A stretch of DNA of 64,000 nt from Bacteroidales bacterium (GTDB taxonomy: Bacteria > Bacteroidota > Bacteroidia > Bacteroidales > F082), in NCBI GenBank assembly GCA_017439405.1, contig JAFSJF010000113.1:1-64000 (forward strand), given 5' to 3'. Shown here piece by piece: positions 16,201 through 24,682 of the stretch. Position 1 is the stretch's first letter. Each line of letters begins with the position of its first letter. The translations under genes and the position numbers were made by a program. The notes below the pieces were generated by a model that did no database searches, was not told the DNA's origin, and saw only the letters and a list, made by a program, of their open reading frames with translations.

Positions 16201-17759
16201 GTCCAAATTTTGCCGTTCTGGTTGTAGCCGGCGTTGGGCCAGAAGCCGCCCGTACCCCAGTTCCACGGGTCGGAATCGCCAGGGAACATGAAGTCGCACT
16301 CGGGGCCAACGACATCGTTGCCCGACAAGGCATTGCCGCCATAGCGCATCTTGGCGCCGTTCTTCCAGATACCGCGCAGGTAGTTGTAGTATTGGGGAGC
16401 GGTAGTCGGGTCACCATTATCGTCGCTACTGTTGTTGTGATACACGAAGCGGCGCATACCAAAACGCTCGTCGTCGATGATGCCGTTGCCGAAGTTCACA
16501 CCGTTGATGCTTTCGTCGGCAATTTGATTGTAGTTCGTGGTATCATAGGTGAAAATGGAGTCGCCCGAGACGGGGTCTATTTGGACGAAGTTGGCCGACA
16601 CTGTGTAGGTGTACTTGGGGTTGTCGATTCCATCGGGGTCCATGTAGGGGCCTTGGAAGAAGTCGATGCCCAACGCCGGAGGCTGGCTGCCGTAGGCTTC
16701 GGGTTCACCACTACCGTCAACCGACTTGCCGTTGTAGCCGTAGCCAAGTCCGCGTGCAACGTCGCAGCCCACATAGTCGTCATAGCCATAGCCGAGGTCA
16801 ACGTCGGTCCAAGGCGAGAAGTAGGTTCCCGTCAAGGTATAGGTCGAGCGGTTGATGATCTCGTAGCTATAGAACGTCATGTTGTTGATTTCGTCGTTAG
16901 TGGCGAAGGCGAAGGCCTGGGCACGCACTTCGATACCGATGGCATCGCCGCCCGACTCGGTGTGCGAAGCGCCCTTGTCGTTGAAGATCCACCAAAGGGT
17001 TTGGTCGCCTTTCAGCACTTGGTCGGCAAGGATGGAGCCGTGGATGGATCCTTCGATTTCCTCGTCCTTGGTCGGAATCTTGGTGTGGCACAACTCGTTG
17101 TCGATGTCATAGTAGGGATAGTCGCCCTGGGTGGGGTCGTATTCACCGTCGCCGTCCCTGTCATAGAAGGGGGCGAGATAGTGGCTGATGCCCGCAGGGT
17201 CGTTCTCACCCGGATGGGCAGGCCAGTTCTTGATGATGGTCGGGATATTGTAGGAGGGATCCGGGATGCCGTTTTCGTCGCAGTTGGCAAGGAACTCATC
17301 GACTTGGGCACGGTTGATCTTGAAGATGCGGTCCCAAGAGGCGCAGGTCACGTCGTCGATGGTGGCTCTGCCATCGGTGGTCAGAGGGCCGGTGTAGTAA
17401 TCGTTACCAACTTGACGGAAACGCAGGGCGGCGCACTTGAGCTGGCCATTGATGTCAACACCCGCAATCCAAAGCGATCCGGCATACAAGGAAGTGGCCG
17501 ATCCGTTGGCGGGGATGTAATACTTGGATCCGGTGCCGCCCGGAAGGTCCCACCACATGTCGCCGCCGGCGTTGATACGGGTTCTCACGTTGTTGATGTC
17601 TAACCATTCGAAAGAAGACGAAGGGGAGCATCCAGCCGCAGTCTGGGCACGGTGGCCTTTGCCGCCGGTTTGCTCATACTTATAGACATCAGCTTTTCCA
17701 GGAATCACAGCACTGACGACAAGCAGGGCTGTAAGCAAAAAACGAAATATATTCTTCAT
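13254..17759 (-). CDS. Large exported protein with T9SS-like C-terminal domain
   Basis: 1501 residues with a signal peptide (LLVVSAVIPGKA). The body is Tyr/Asn/Asp/Gly-rich with Ca-binding-like loops such as DRDGDGEYDPTQGD and repeated metal or sugar-binding looking DDG patches. The C-terminal 80 residues (VVPNPYYAYSNYEGN, VTIFTINGTKVRQF, then PVASGFYLIHVK) are the T9SS type A sorting domain fold, although a 17-residue tail follows the last strand. I cannot name a catalytic domain. It lies between a TonB receptor and a PorV-like protein, suggesting that all three build one cell-surface complex. Confidence 0.65.
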   Translation of the reverse strand: MKNIFRFLLTALLVVSAVIPGKADVYKYEQTGGKGHRAQTAAGCSPSSSFEWLDINNVRTRINAGGDMWWDLPGGTGSKYYIPANGSATSLYAGSLWIAGVDINGQLKCAALRFRQVGNDYYTGPLTTDGRATIDDVTCASWDRIFKINRAQVDEFLANCDENGIPDPSYNIPTIIKNWPAHPGENDPAGISHYLAPFYDRDGDGEYDPTQGDYPYYDIDNELCHTKIPTKDEEIEGSIHGSILADQVLKGDQTLWWIFNDKGASHTESGGDAIGIEVRAQAFAFATNDEINNMTFYSYEIINRSTYTLTGTYFSPWTDVDLGYGYDDYVGCDVARGLGYGYNGKSVDGSGEPEAYGSQPPALGIDFFQGPYMDPDGIDNPKYTYTVSANFVQIDPVSGDSIFTYDTTNYNQIADESINGVNFGNGIIDDERFGMRRFVYHNNSSDDNGDPTTAPQYYNYLRGIWKNGAKMRYGGNALSGNDVVGPECDFMFPGDSDPWNWGTGGFWPNAGYNQNGKIWTEETCGNAPNDRRFMQSAGPFTLQPGAVNYITFGVPWARATSGGPWASVELLRVVDDKCQALFDNCFKVIDGPNAPDLTIRELDQQLIIYLSNAALSNNYKEGYVELDPEIPEWRADNIRTEDSIPVPCQIDGIDTVLYQLKYHDSTIITYYDRYYHFEGYKVYQLASAEVGADELSDNSKARLVFQSDIKNNVSRLINYEYDESLQASVPRLKVDGANAGITHSFVITEDKFATGDNPTLVNHKTYYFMAVSYAYNNYSPYNTDEASGLYGQKKPYLEGRKNIQVYSAVPHKIVDGTILNSKYGDQPSITRIVGQGNGGLELELTKETVERILSKPMADDSVNVMGSPNYPIDYHPTYEAGYGPIGVKIIDPLNVVTTDYELWFDTLFQHVSYNVTGDNEIRGDSATRMASHWYLRDKNTGEVFSSDTITVYGDEKMFIDRGISITINQPYDIGRLVVGEAFYSEEWHPTEAILATNNGVITSSIEFDDPTNQWLDGIRDKDVPGTVLNWIRSGTYYDRLNSSYNDYSMTSDAYGSAGKSKPWDPNEDFEKIAYGTWAPYLLTAVTSDNFPAPNYNANSRATEFFKNTSSVDIVFTSDTNLWTRCPVIDVCGDRNLSEGFVRPFSLRMHASVDKKGRSRAGDDFVDREGSLTESDPDFIAAQGMGWFPGYVIDVESGARLNVVFTEDSYLEDMNGRDMIFNPAKLRKSTVDQELGDASQLYDPAVVRNYGTDNEPVMGGKHYVYIFRMDSIPMASTSPWKDVKNYAYDGGRALYNTLKAIQNTSNVQIGSNLRINFFKLAMWVGMPMGVEGTEWLPEGNDCRIRIRLAKPYDMGYANIPLKQQPESLMVNNLYPKYEFSIQGMNPTMNDPVKSEEDLDLVTVVPNPYYAYSNYEGNALTNRVKIANLPKRCVVTIFTINGTKVRQFKKDNDDPNINWDLTNYANTPVASGFYLIHVKDLTSGGERTIKFFGAMRKIDLNTF

Positions 17760-17800
17760 GATACTTATAATTTATCGTTGTGGATTCAATTCTCTCGTGG

Positions 17801-20800
17801 TTAGAAGTTAAAGCTCAAACCGAGTCTAATCTGGCGGGGCGTGGAGTAGTTGCCGCCGCTGTCAACATACAAGCGATACATCTGGATGAAGGCTTGCGGG
17901 TCAACGGTGCTGTTGATTTCGCGTTGCCATTCAGGAGCCGACAGGTAGCCGTCGTCGTCGGGGTTACCGGTTGCGGCATACACGTTGGTGATGTTCTTCG
18001 AGTTGAGCAGGTTGAGGATTTGCACATACACGTTCACGAAGGCTTCGCGGCCGGTCTTGCCTTCCTTGTTGCCGCCCAGGTTGAACTTGAAGTCCTTGTC
18101 AACGCGGAGGTCGAACTTGAAGGAGGCAGGGATGCGCGAGCCGTTGTAGGTACCTTTCAGCAGGGTGTTGCCGCCCGAAATCGGGGAGGTCACCGTACGG
18201 GAGGCAGTGTAAGGCGTTCCCGAGCCGCCACCCACGGTCAGTGAAATACCGGTGTTGGCGAGAATCTGGATGGGAGCCTTGTCGCTGTTCTTGCGATTGA
18301 TGACGGGGCCATCGTATTTCTTGCCGTCGCTGAAGCGGTAGTCGAGCACGAGGTTGAAGCCATGGCGACGGTCGGAGTTGGTCGGGAACGTCGATCTCAG
18401 GTTAGGCACGCCAGCGGCAATCAAGGCCGAAGCCGTGGTGGTCGATGAACCGGTCATGTCGGAGAACTGCAACGTGTAGCTGGCACGCACACGGGCGTTC
18501 TTGGTCCTGCGGAGGTCGTATTCGGCGGTCAAGCCCTTGACGGTACCGAAGTCGAGGTTGCTGTAGGAGTTGTAGGCCTTCGGGTAGGCACCGTTGAAGC
18601 GGTACATCTGAATCATGTTACGAAGCTCACGATAGTAGGCCGTGATGGTCAGCGAGGAGGTGTTGGTCACCTTCTGCGTGAAGCCGAGTTCGTAGTCGAT
18701 GGTCTGGGCGGGTTTCAGGTCGGGGTTGTCGATGGTGCCCGAGATGTCGTTGAAGTTGTAGTAGTACAACGGGCTGCAGTAGTCGGAACTTGAAGGACGC
18801 TGGGTCAGGACGTCGTAGTGGGCGAAGAACAAGGCCTCGTCGGAAATCGGGAAGGAGAACGAGATACGGGGCATGATGCTCCATGAGGGATCGTAATCCT
18901 TGAACGAATTGATATCGACTCTCTGCTGGTCGGCATTCTTGATCCAAGGCGAAACGCCCGTACCTTTGTCGAGGACGCTCGGGTCGCTGATTTCGGCACC
19001 ATCGGCGTTGTACCAAGTGTTGCCCTTACGGTAACCGACGATTTCTGTCTTTTCGCTGATCTTGTTCACATACACGGCGTAGTCGTTGCCGATGTTGCCG
19101 GGAACAGTGGCATACGATTCATCGTCCATCTTGATGCGGCCGTTTTCGATAAGGTCGCCGACGGTCTTGTAATCATACAGGATGAAAGGATCCTTCAGCA
19201 CGTCCTGGTTGGCATCGTAGCGGTCAACACGCACGCCGATGTTGAAGATCAGGTCCTTGAACGCGAACTTGTCGGTGATATAGCCGGCCATATAAATGGG
19301 TTGCAACGAGGCAATGGGGCGGGTGTAGGTGCCGCTTTCGTCGCGGTCGTTGAAGAAGTTCGACAGCGAGGGGCGCTCGGTCAGACCATATTTCCTGTGA
19401 CCGTCATAGGTATAGCCATAGTAATAGACGTAGAGGTTGCCATCGCGCGTCAGCTCGTCGGCCGAGAACATGTTAAGGTCGAGGCCGCCGTTCACATAGC
19501 CCGTGTTCAGCTTACCGTCCTTGTCGTAATACTGAATGGTGTTGTTGTTGAAATCGTAGGTGTCGATGAGGATATATTCAAGTCCGTCAACCGGCAGGCC
19601 CATGGCTTGACGCAGGCGGGCATCGAAGACGTATTGCGAAGTGGCGTCATACATCCTGTAATACTTCACCGTGTCCACATAGCCGTCATAGCTCGTGGCG
19701 TAGGGATGATTCACATCAAGCTCGCGGATATGGAAGTTGGCCATGTCTTGCATCAGCGACCAATAGTTGGACGTGTATGACATGCCCGACTGGTTTTGCT
19801 GCTCATACTGGAAGCCCAACTTGATTTCATGGCTGTTGTCGCCTCTGCCGATGGTCATGGCCACGTTGGCGTTGAAGGCGATCTGGTCTGAAACCGACTT
19901 GCTGTAGGCCGACTGGATGGTGCCCGGAACGGCATACATGCTGTAAACACGGCCGGGCGCGACACCATTGAACAAGCCGTTGTTAAGCAGTATGTTCGAG
20001 CGGGTGTCGAAGTAGCCTGCGGCTCCGTAAGGTCTGTACAAATCGTAGTAGTTCTGGACATACTGTGAGAGCAGAGGGTTGAACGTAGAGGGGGTGAACT
20101 CGATGAGCGTGTCGTGATCCCAAGTGTTCAGCACATACACGTCGGTGAAGTTCCTGTAGTATTCGCCATCAACGAGGACAGAGTCAACGCTTCCGCCGGG
20201 CGAGTAGGTGGCTTCCTTCCTCGTGAGGAACTTGCCGAGGTTGCCATAGGCGAAGATGTTGTTCCACAGGTCGGGGTCGCCCGACTCGGACTGCACGTGG
20301 GTATAGTCCAACTGCAAGCTGTAGTAGAAGTTGGAAATCACTGAGGTGCTTTCAGGGTCGGTCGGGAAACGGTGCGAGAAACGGACATAGCCACGGTAGG
20401 TACCTGTCTTGCTCAGGTAGTTCTTGTCCGTGTTGAAGTAATACTGCCCGCGGCCGTTGGCATAGTGGCCGTCGCGCTGGTAGAGCGACCCGCCGATTGT
20501 GAGGTTGGTGTTCTTGCCCGTGCGGATGTTGAAGTTGCCCGTGACGTTAAGGTTGCGGTTCGACGAGTTGTTGAGGAACCTTGTGTGCACGAGGTCGGTT
20601 TCTGCATTGGTGAAAGCCGCCGTTTGGTAGGTGCTGAATCCAAGGCCTGTCAGGGTCAACGGGTTTTGTTCTATGTAGTCCATCCATTCATCGGTGGCAT
20701 GGTAGAAACCTGTTGCGGAGAGCGAGCCCACCTTGTTGTAGTTGAAATCGGCAGCGAGGAAGAATCCGAGCAGGGCTTCCTGGTTGTCCTTCTTGCTCTT

Positions 20801-21568
20801 CAGGAGGGGACCCTGCAAGCTACCGCCGATACGGGTGTGGCCATAGCCTTCGACGGACTGTTCCACTTCGATGCCGCCGCCCCAAGTACGGCTGGGGCCT
20901 TTGGTGGTCATGTTGATGATACCACCCATGGCATCGCCATATTGCGCGGGCGTACCACCGAGGATGACGTCCACCTGGTCGATAGCGCCTTGCGGAACGC
21001 TGGCGCTACCGATGACCTTCACGCCATCAATGTAATAGACGGCACCTTCACGTGAGCCACGGATGGAGCCGACCTCGCCGTCTTGCGAGAAAACGCCACC
21101 GACGCTGGAGGCGACACCTTCAGCCGAGCGGTTCGGCAACTTCGAGATTTCCTCGGCGGTGATTGACGCGCCCGAAGTCGTGTTGTCCTTAGAAATCAGA
21201 GGAATCTCGTAATCGATGATCGTGACTTCGCTAATGTTGATAGCGCCACTGGTCATCTTGATGTTGTAGTCGGTGATCTTGTTGGCAGGGATAACCAATC
21301 CGCGCAACACGAACGGGTTCATGCCAATGCAGCTCGCCTTGAGGTCATACGTTCCCGGAGGAATCGGGTTGATGTCATAGTTACCGTCAAAATCCGAGGA
21401 TGCGCCTCCCACCTGTGATCCGCCTTTTTCTACAATGACGTTCGCAAACGGTACCGGTTCTCCAGTTTCGTCGGTAATCTTGCCTTTGAGTCTTCCTTGC
21501 GCTTGGGCCATGGTCATCGTGCAGGTGGCCAGGACGACGGCAAGGGTCATTAGTAAATTTTTAAACAT
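17801..21568 (-). CDS. TonB-dependent receptor with carboxypeptidase-like regulatory domain
   Basis: 1255 residues. After the signal peptide (ending TMAQA) comes a CarboxypepD_reg-like domain (about 25-100: GRLKGKITDETGEPVPFANV, SSDFDGNYDI, PPGTYDLKASCIGM). The plug follows with ITAEEISKLPNRSAEGV, IRGSREGAVYYIDGV and GGTPAQYGDAMGGIINM. The rest is a long beta barrel ending GLSFNF with terminal Phe. There is no SusD partner next door, so a glycan-uptake SusCD pair is unlikely; the downstream genes are a large exported protein and a PorV-like barrel. The promoter is strong and canonical. Confidence 0.85.
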   Translation of the reverse strand: MFKNLLMTLAVVLATCTMTMAQAQGRLKGKITDETGEPVPFANVIVEKGGSQVGGASSDFDGNYDINPIPPGTYDLKASCIGMNPFVLRGLVIPANKITDYNIKMTSGAINISEVTIIDYEIPLISKDNTTSGASITAEEISKLPNRSAEGVASSVGGVFSQDGEVGSIRGSREGAVYYIDGVKVIGSASVPQGAIDQVDVILGGTPAQYGDAMGGIINMTTKGPSRTWGGGIEVEQSVEGYGHTRIGGSLQGPLLKSKKDNQEALLGFFLAADFNYNKVGSLSATGFYHATDEWMDYIEQNPLTLTGLGFSTYQTAAFTNAETDLVHTRFLNNSSNRNLNVTGNFNIRTGKNTNLTIGGSLYQRDGHYANGRGQYYFNTDKNYLSKTGTYRGYVRFSHRFPTDPESTSVISNFYYSLQLDYTHVQSESGDPDLWNNIFAYGNLGKFLTRKEATYSPGGSVDSVLVDGEYYRNFTDVYVLNTWDHDTLIEFTPSTFNPLLSQYVQNYYDLYRPYGAAGYFDTRSNILLNNGLFNGVAPGRVYSMYAVPGTIQSAYSKSVSDQIAFNANVAMTIGRGDNSHEIKLGFQYEQQNQSGMSYTSNYWSLMQDMANFHIRELDVNHPYATSYDGYVDTVKYYRMYDATSQYVFDARLRQAMGLPVDGLEYILIDTYDFNNNTIQYYDKDGKLNTGYVNGGLDLNMFSADELTRDGNLYVYYYGYTYDGHRKYGLTERPSLSNFFNDRDESGTYTRPIASLQPIYMAGYITDKFAFKDLIFNIGVRVDRYDANQDVLKDPFILYDYKTVGDLIENGRIKMDDESYATVPGNIGNDYAVYVNKISEKTEIVGYRKGNTWYNADGAEISDPSVLDKGTGVSPWIKNADQQRVDINSFKDYDPSWSIMPRISFSFPISDEALFFAHYDVLTQRPSSSDYCSPLYYYNFNDISGTIDNPDLKPAQTIDYELGFTQKVTNTSSLTITAYYRELRNMIQMYRFNGAYPKAYNSYSNLDFGTVKGLTAEYDLRRTKNARVRASYTLQFSDMTGSSTTTASALIAAGVPNLRSTFPTNSDRRHGFNLVLDYRFSDGKKYDGPVINRKNSDKAPIQILANTGISLTVGGGSGTPYTASRTVTSPISGGNTLLKGTYNGSRIPASFKFDLRVDKDFKFNLGGNKEGKTGREAFVNVYVQILNLLNSKNITNVYAATGNPDDDGYLSAPEWQREINSTVDPQAFIQMYRLYVDSGGNYSTPRQIRLGLSFNF

Positions 21569-21617
21569 ACCTTGTAATTTTATGTAATACTACTTTGTTT
21601 AGTGCATTAAAAGTCGT

Positions 21618-21648
21618 CAAAATTACAACCTTCTTTGAAAGTACGCAA
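21618..21648 (-). promoter_or_regulatory. Promoter of the TonB receptor operon (TTG - 20 bp - TAATTTTG)
   Basis: On the minus strand TTG (21646-21648) and TAATTTTG (21618-21625) are 20 bases apart. Transcription would start about 45 bases before the receptor ATG at 21568. The surrounding 200 bases are very AT-rich and otherwise empty. Confidence 0.65.
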
Positions 21649-21792
21649 GAAAAATCATCTTTTTAAGCGTTTTTTCTTCAAAAAAAATTGTTTGATATAT
21701 TGTATTATATTGAATTTCAACTAATTATAAAAATATTAAAATTTGGGCATTTTTTCCGGTTTCATGTGGCCACACCTTATTAATATATAGCT

Positions 21793-22062
21793 TCAGGAAG
21801 AGAAAAACGGGTTGCTCCGTTGCCTCCGCCGCATCCGCTCGGCATGGCGCTTGTCTTTCTTGATCATCTTTTGGGTCTTCTTTGCCTGATGCTTGTAGTG
21901 CGCTTCCTTGGCTTTTTTGTATTCGCGCTTGCTCTTTTTCTCTTGTTTCTCCATCTGCCGCTCGGCCTTACGGATGGCCCGCGACGACTGTTGCGAGGCG
22001 CAAGAGCCAAGCAAGAGAACGAGGCTTAGCAAGATACAAACGATGGCTTTACTATTCTTCAT
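21793..22062 (-). CDS. Small Lys-rich lipoprotein
   Basis: ATG 22062 is preferred because it gives a textbook lipoprotein signal (LLSLVLLLGSC); upstream in-frame codons encode an unlikely N-terminus crossing the promoter. 89 residues. The mature part is an extremely basic helix with KAERQMEKQEKKSKREYKKAKEA-like content and ends NPFFSS. Such proteins are abundant in Bacteroidales and have no assigned role. A TATTTTTG box on the minus strand at 22081-22088 would serve as promoter. Confidence 0.6.
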   Translation of the reverse strand: MKNSKAIVCILLSLVLLLGSCASQQSSRAIRKAERQMEKQEKKSKREYKKAKEAHYKHQAKKTQKMIKKDKRHAERMRRRQRSNPFFSS

Positions 22063-22143
22063 CGCTTTGGATTTTGGCGACAAAAATAACGAATTTTCCT
22101 TGAAAACATACGAATTCCGAGAAAAAAACGTTTCCTTTGCACC

Positions 22144-22632
22144 ATGAAAAGGATTGGAATCATCTTCTTGTTGGCCCTTGTGCCTATGGTGTGGCAGGGT
22201 TGCGAACACTATCCGCAGAACCCCAACCGGCCTCAAGCCTACATCAACTTCACCATTTATCCCAACACGATGGAGCACCAGGCGCTCAACACCATCAGCG
22301 GTTGGGAATACCTCACAAGCGACCCGAATAGCGACAGTCGCGGCATCATCGTTTACAGGATGAGCGAGACCGAGTTTCTGGCCTACGACCGCATCCCGCC
22401 CAACTTCCCCGATGCCTGCACCGACAGTCATGGCAACACCACTCGTCTCGTAGTCGATTCACCTTTCGTGGTGGACCAATGCAACAACGCTTACTATAAC
22501 ATCCTGAACGGACAGATCATCGTTGCCGAGCCTGACATGATTCCCAACTTCCCCACCGAGGGCGAGACCGTCTTCCCGCTCATCCAATACAGCACGGTCT
22601 ATGACGGAAACAAACTCACCGTCACCAACTGA
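22144..22632 (+). CDS. Rieske-fold-like lipoprotein lacking iron ligands
   Basis: 162 residues with a lipoprotein signal (VPMVWQGC). The body follows the Bacteroidales Rieske-like lipoprotein pattern: YINFTIYPNT, GIIVYRMSETEFLAYDR, then VVDQCNNAYYNILNGQII and a C-terminal FPLIQYSTVYDGNKLTV. In related proteins the YDR is followed by CPxx and a second Cys-containing loop that hold a cluster; here it is followed by IPPNF and the second loop keeps just one Cys. It probably does not bind 2Fe-2S. The domain call rests on pattern recognition, not alignment. Confidence 0.5.
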   Translation: MKRIGIIFLLALVPMVWQGCEHYPQNPNRPQAYINFTIYPNTMEHQALNTISGWEYLTSDPNSDSRGIIVYRMSETEFLAYDRIPPNFPDACTDSHGNTTRLVVDSPFVVDQCNNAYYNILNGQIIVAEPDMIPNFPTEGETVFPLIQYSTVYDGNKLTVTN

Positions 22633-22672
22633 ACCCATAATTAATTAATAAGGTGTCGAAGAAAAGCGCGGT

Positions 22673-24202
22673 TCACTCGTCCATGACACGGCTCTGCCGC
22701 TCGATGGAAGCCTGATGGATGGCCTCGAAAACCTCCGTTATTAATTCCGCCGACATGCCCATCTCCGCACCAGTAGCCACATGGTCAGCGAGGATTTTCT
22801 TCCAACGCTCCATCTGCACCACGGTCACGTTGTTCTGTTTCTTGTATTCCCCGATTTGCGCACTCACCTCCATGCGACGGGCCAGCAACTGCAGCAATTC
22901 CGCATCGATTTCGTCGATTTCGCCACGAAGGTTGGCGAGGTCGCGCTCCACGCTGCCCGAGTTTTTGGCACGGAAGGTCAGGTTGGAGAGCAATGTCTTC
23001 AATTCTTCCGGCGTGACTTGCTGCTTGGCATCGGTCAAGGCCTCGGCGGGATTGATGTGGCATTCTATCATCAATCCGTCCGTGGCGAGGTCGAGGGCCT
23101 TTTGCGCCGTGGACAACAAAAGCTCACGGTTGCCGCAGATGTGACTAATATCCGTAATGAGCGGAACATTGAGTCTTTGCGTGAGTTCGATAGGAATTTC
23201 CCACATGGGAAAATTGCGGTAAGGCGACTCCTTGTAATACGAAAACCCGCGATGGATGGCCGCCAACTGCGTGATGCCATCCTTCTGGAACCGCTCGAAA
23301 GCGCCAAGCCAGAGGTTCAAGTCGGGCGAGACGGGATTCTTGATGTACACAGGGATGTCGTTGCCCTTCAGCGCATCGGCCAACTGCTGCACCGAGAACG
23401 GATTGACCACCGTGCGGGCGCCAATCCATAGGGCATCGACACCGTATTTCAGGGCCAACTCGACATGGGTGGGGGTGGCCACCTCGGTGGCGGTGGGCAA
23501 TCCCGTTTCCTTTTTCGCCTCACGAAGCCACTTCAAGCCTTCCTCTCCCCTGCCCTCGAAGGCATCGGGGCGGGTGCGCGGTTTCCAGATGCCGCCTCGC
23601 AGCATCGTCACCTGCGGGATTTTGGCCAAGGCTTGCGCCGTGGCGAGGATTTGGGCTTCGCTTTCCACGCTGCAGGGGCCGGCGAGAATGAGGGGGATAT
23701 CGCTTTGTGTGAAAGCAGGGGTTTCGCTTCGCTTCACCACCTGCTTAATATCCTGCGCCCCTACAGGGCTTCCCTCGACGAAACCGTTTTTCTCCAAAAC
23801 GCGGAGTGATGCCGCATTGGCTTTATATACTTTGGCCACAATCGTATCCATCGACAATTCACAAAACGCCATCCTACAAATCCGTGTAACCGCCTCCGTT
23901 GCAATGCCTTTTGACCAATACTCGGTGAGCAACATATATCCAATTTCGCCCTCGGTATTGTTTTCAGCATTGCGTTCGACCGATATGCTCCCGACGATTT
24001 GTCCATCCACTACAATAGCACGGAAAATCCCGTTCTTCCCATCATTCAACCTAACCATTCCCAACCACCAATCGGCATCTACATCAGTATATGGTTTTGG
24101 CAAACGGGCAGACAAATAGGTTCTATCAACGGCATTGCACAAAGCTATTAGCGCTGCCTTGTCGGACGGTGTCCATTGTTTCAGTATCATATTCAATGAC
24201 AT
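22673..24202 (-). CDS. GNAT - DAHP synthase - chorismate mutase fusion
   Basis: Start taken at ATG 24202 (ATG 24190 also possible); 509 residues. Residues about 1-142 are a GNAT N-acetyltransferase (EIGYMLLTEYWSKGIATEAV, AASLRVLEKNGF) that stops before its last strands. A linker of about 23 residues leads to class I-beta type DAHP synthase (IPLILAGPCSVES, MLRGGIWKPRTRP, VYIKNPVSPD, DISHICGNRE), then an AroQ chorismate mutase (VERDLANLRGEIDEIDAELL, RRMEVSAQIGEYKK). The bifunctional aro part, normal for Bacteroidales, makes the first shikimate-pathway intermediate and prephenate. GTG codons at 23740 and 23737 could start an unfused enzyme. Confidence 0.8.
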   Translation of the reverse strand: MSLNMILKQWTPSDKAALIALCNAVDRTYLSARLPKPYTDVDADWWLGMVRLNDGKNGIFRAIVVDGQIVGSISVERNAENNTEGEIGYMLLTEYWSKGIATEAVTRICRMAFCELSMDTIVAKVYKANAASLRVLEKNGFVEGSPVGAQDIKQVVKRSETPAFTQSDIPLILAGPCSVESEAQILATAQALAKIPQVTMLRGGIWKPRTRPDAFEGRGEEGLKWLREAKKETGLPTATEVATPTHVELALKYGVDALWIGARTVVNPFSVQQLADALKGNDIPVYIKNPVSPDLNLWLGAFERFQKDGITQLAAIHRGFSYYKESPYRNFPMWEIPIELTQRLNVPLITDISHICGNRELLLSTAQKALDLATDGLMIECHINPAEALTDAKQQVTPEELKTLLSNLTFRAKNSGSVERDLANLRGEIDEIDAELLQLLARRMEVSAQIGEYKKQNNVTVVQMERWKKILADHVATGAEMGMSAELITEVFEAIHQASIERQSRVMDE

Positions 24203-24203
24203 A

Positions 24204-24509
24204 TCAATAAACATATTTTGAAGGAACAAACCTGTCAATCATCACATAACCATTTGAAATATGATAGATTACGCACCATTTTTTATTCATGACAAGCATC
24301 CGTCTGGCTTCAGGATGAATGCTCTGTACAACTTTCATCCTACTTATCGGAAAACAATCAGCACAATAAGTCAAACGTTTGACTTGCTTGATTATCCTTT
24401 CCTTATACTTCAATCCTGATTCCAATCGATATATGGACGCAATGTATGCAACAACATTATCCAAATCGTTCAAAGCTACAAGGCTGACGATTAACTCATA
24501 ACTTTGCAT
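24204..24509 (-). CDS. RelE/ParE-family toxin
   Basis: 101 residues, standard size. VALNDLDNVVAYIASIYR at the start and VKRLTYCADCFPISR in the middle, then RRMLVMNKKWCVIYHISN, which matches the RelE/ParE fold (helical hairpin followed by a sheet with a basic YxVxY-like strand). It lies behind its antitoxin with a 14-base overlap and ends one base before the GNAT-aro start, so read-through into the aro gene is likely. Confidence 0.75.
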   Translation of the reverse strand: MQSYELIVSLVALNDLDNVVAYIASIYRLESGLKYKERIIKQVKRLTYCADCFPISRMKVVQSIHPEARRMLVMNKKWCVIYHISNGYVMIDRFVPSKYVY

Positions 24510-24663
24510 ATTGCTCCCTTAACTTCCTGTCAAAAACCTCAGCAAAAGTCTCAAAGGAAACATATCCTTCTGGGATTGAGTCTATTACATGAGATTTATT
24601 CATTGCTCGCTTGGCTTCAAATGGCATTTGTGCCGAATTTGAGGGATACACTTGCGCTTTCAT
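24496..24663 (-). CDS. Antitoxin partner of the RelE/ParE toxin
   Basis: 55 residues from ATG 24663; an in-frame start at 24693 would overlap the promoter. Short and charged, with FEAKRAMNKSHVIDSI and a C-terminal helix YVSFETFAEVFDRKLREQY that would wrap the toxin. No ribbon-helix-helix or Phd core is obvious; position and overlap with the toxin support the call. Confidence 0.6.
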   Translation of the reverse strand: MKAQVYPSNSAQMPFEAKRAMNKSHVIDSIPEGYVSFETFAEVFDRKLREQYAKL

Positions 24664-24682
24664 ATTTATATCAATTGACCTG

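Noticed and set aside
15030-17603. An 857-codon open frame on the plus strand opposite the exported protein gene
   Set aside because: It is the antisense shadow of a well-formed GC-skewed gene; its composition (Val/Ile/Gly/Arg-rich with no domains) matches reverse-frame artefacts and it has no promoter.
22131-22139. TTCCTTTG as a promoter for the Rieske-like lipoprotein gene
   Set aside because: It deviates from TAnnTTTG and ends only 4 bases before the ATG, so the start of transcription would fall inside the gene.
22063-22431. An extended N-terminus for the Lys-rich lipoprotein
   Set aside because: The in-frame extension overlaps the gene on the other strand and the promoter, and would bury the obvious lipoprotein signal.
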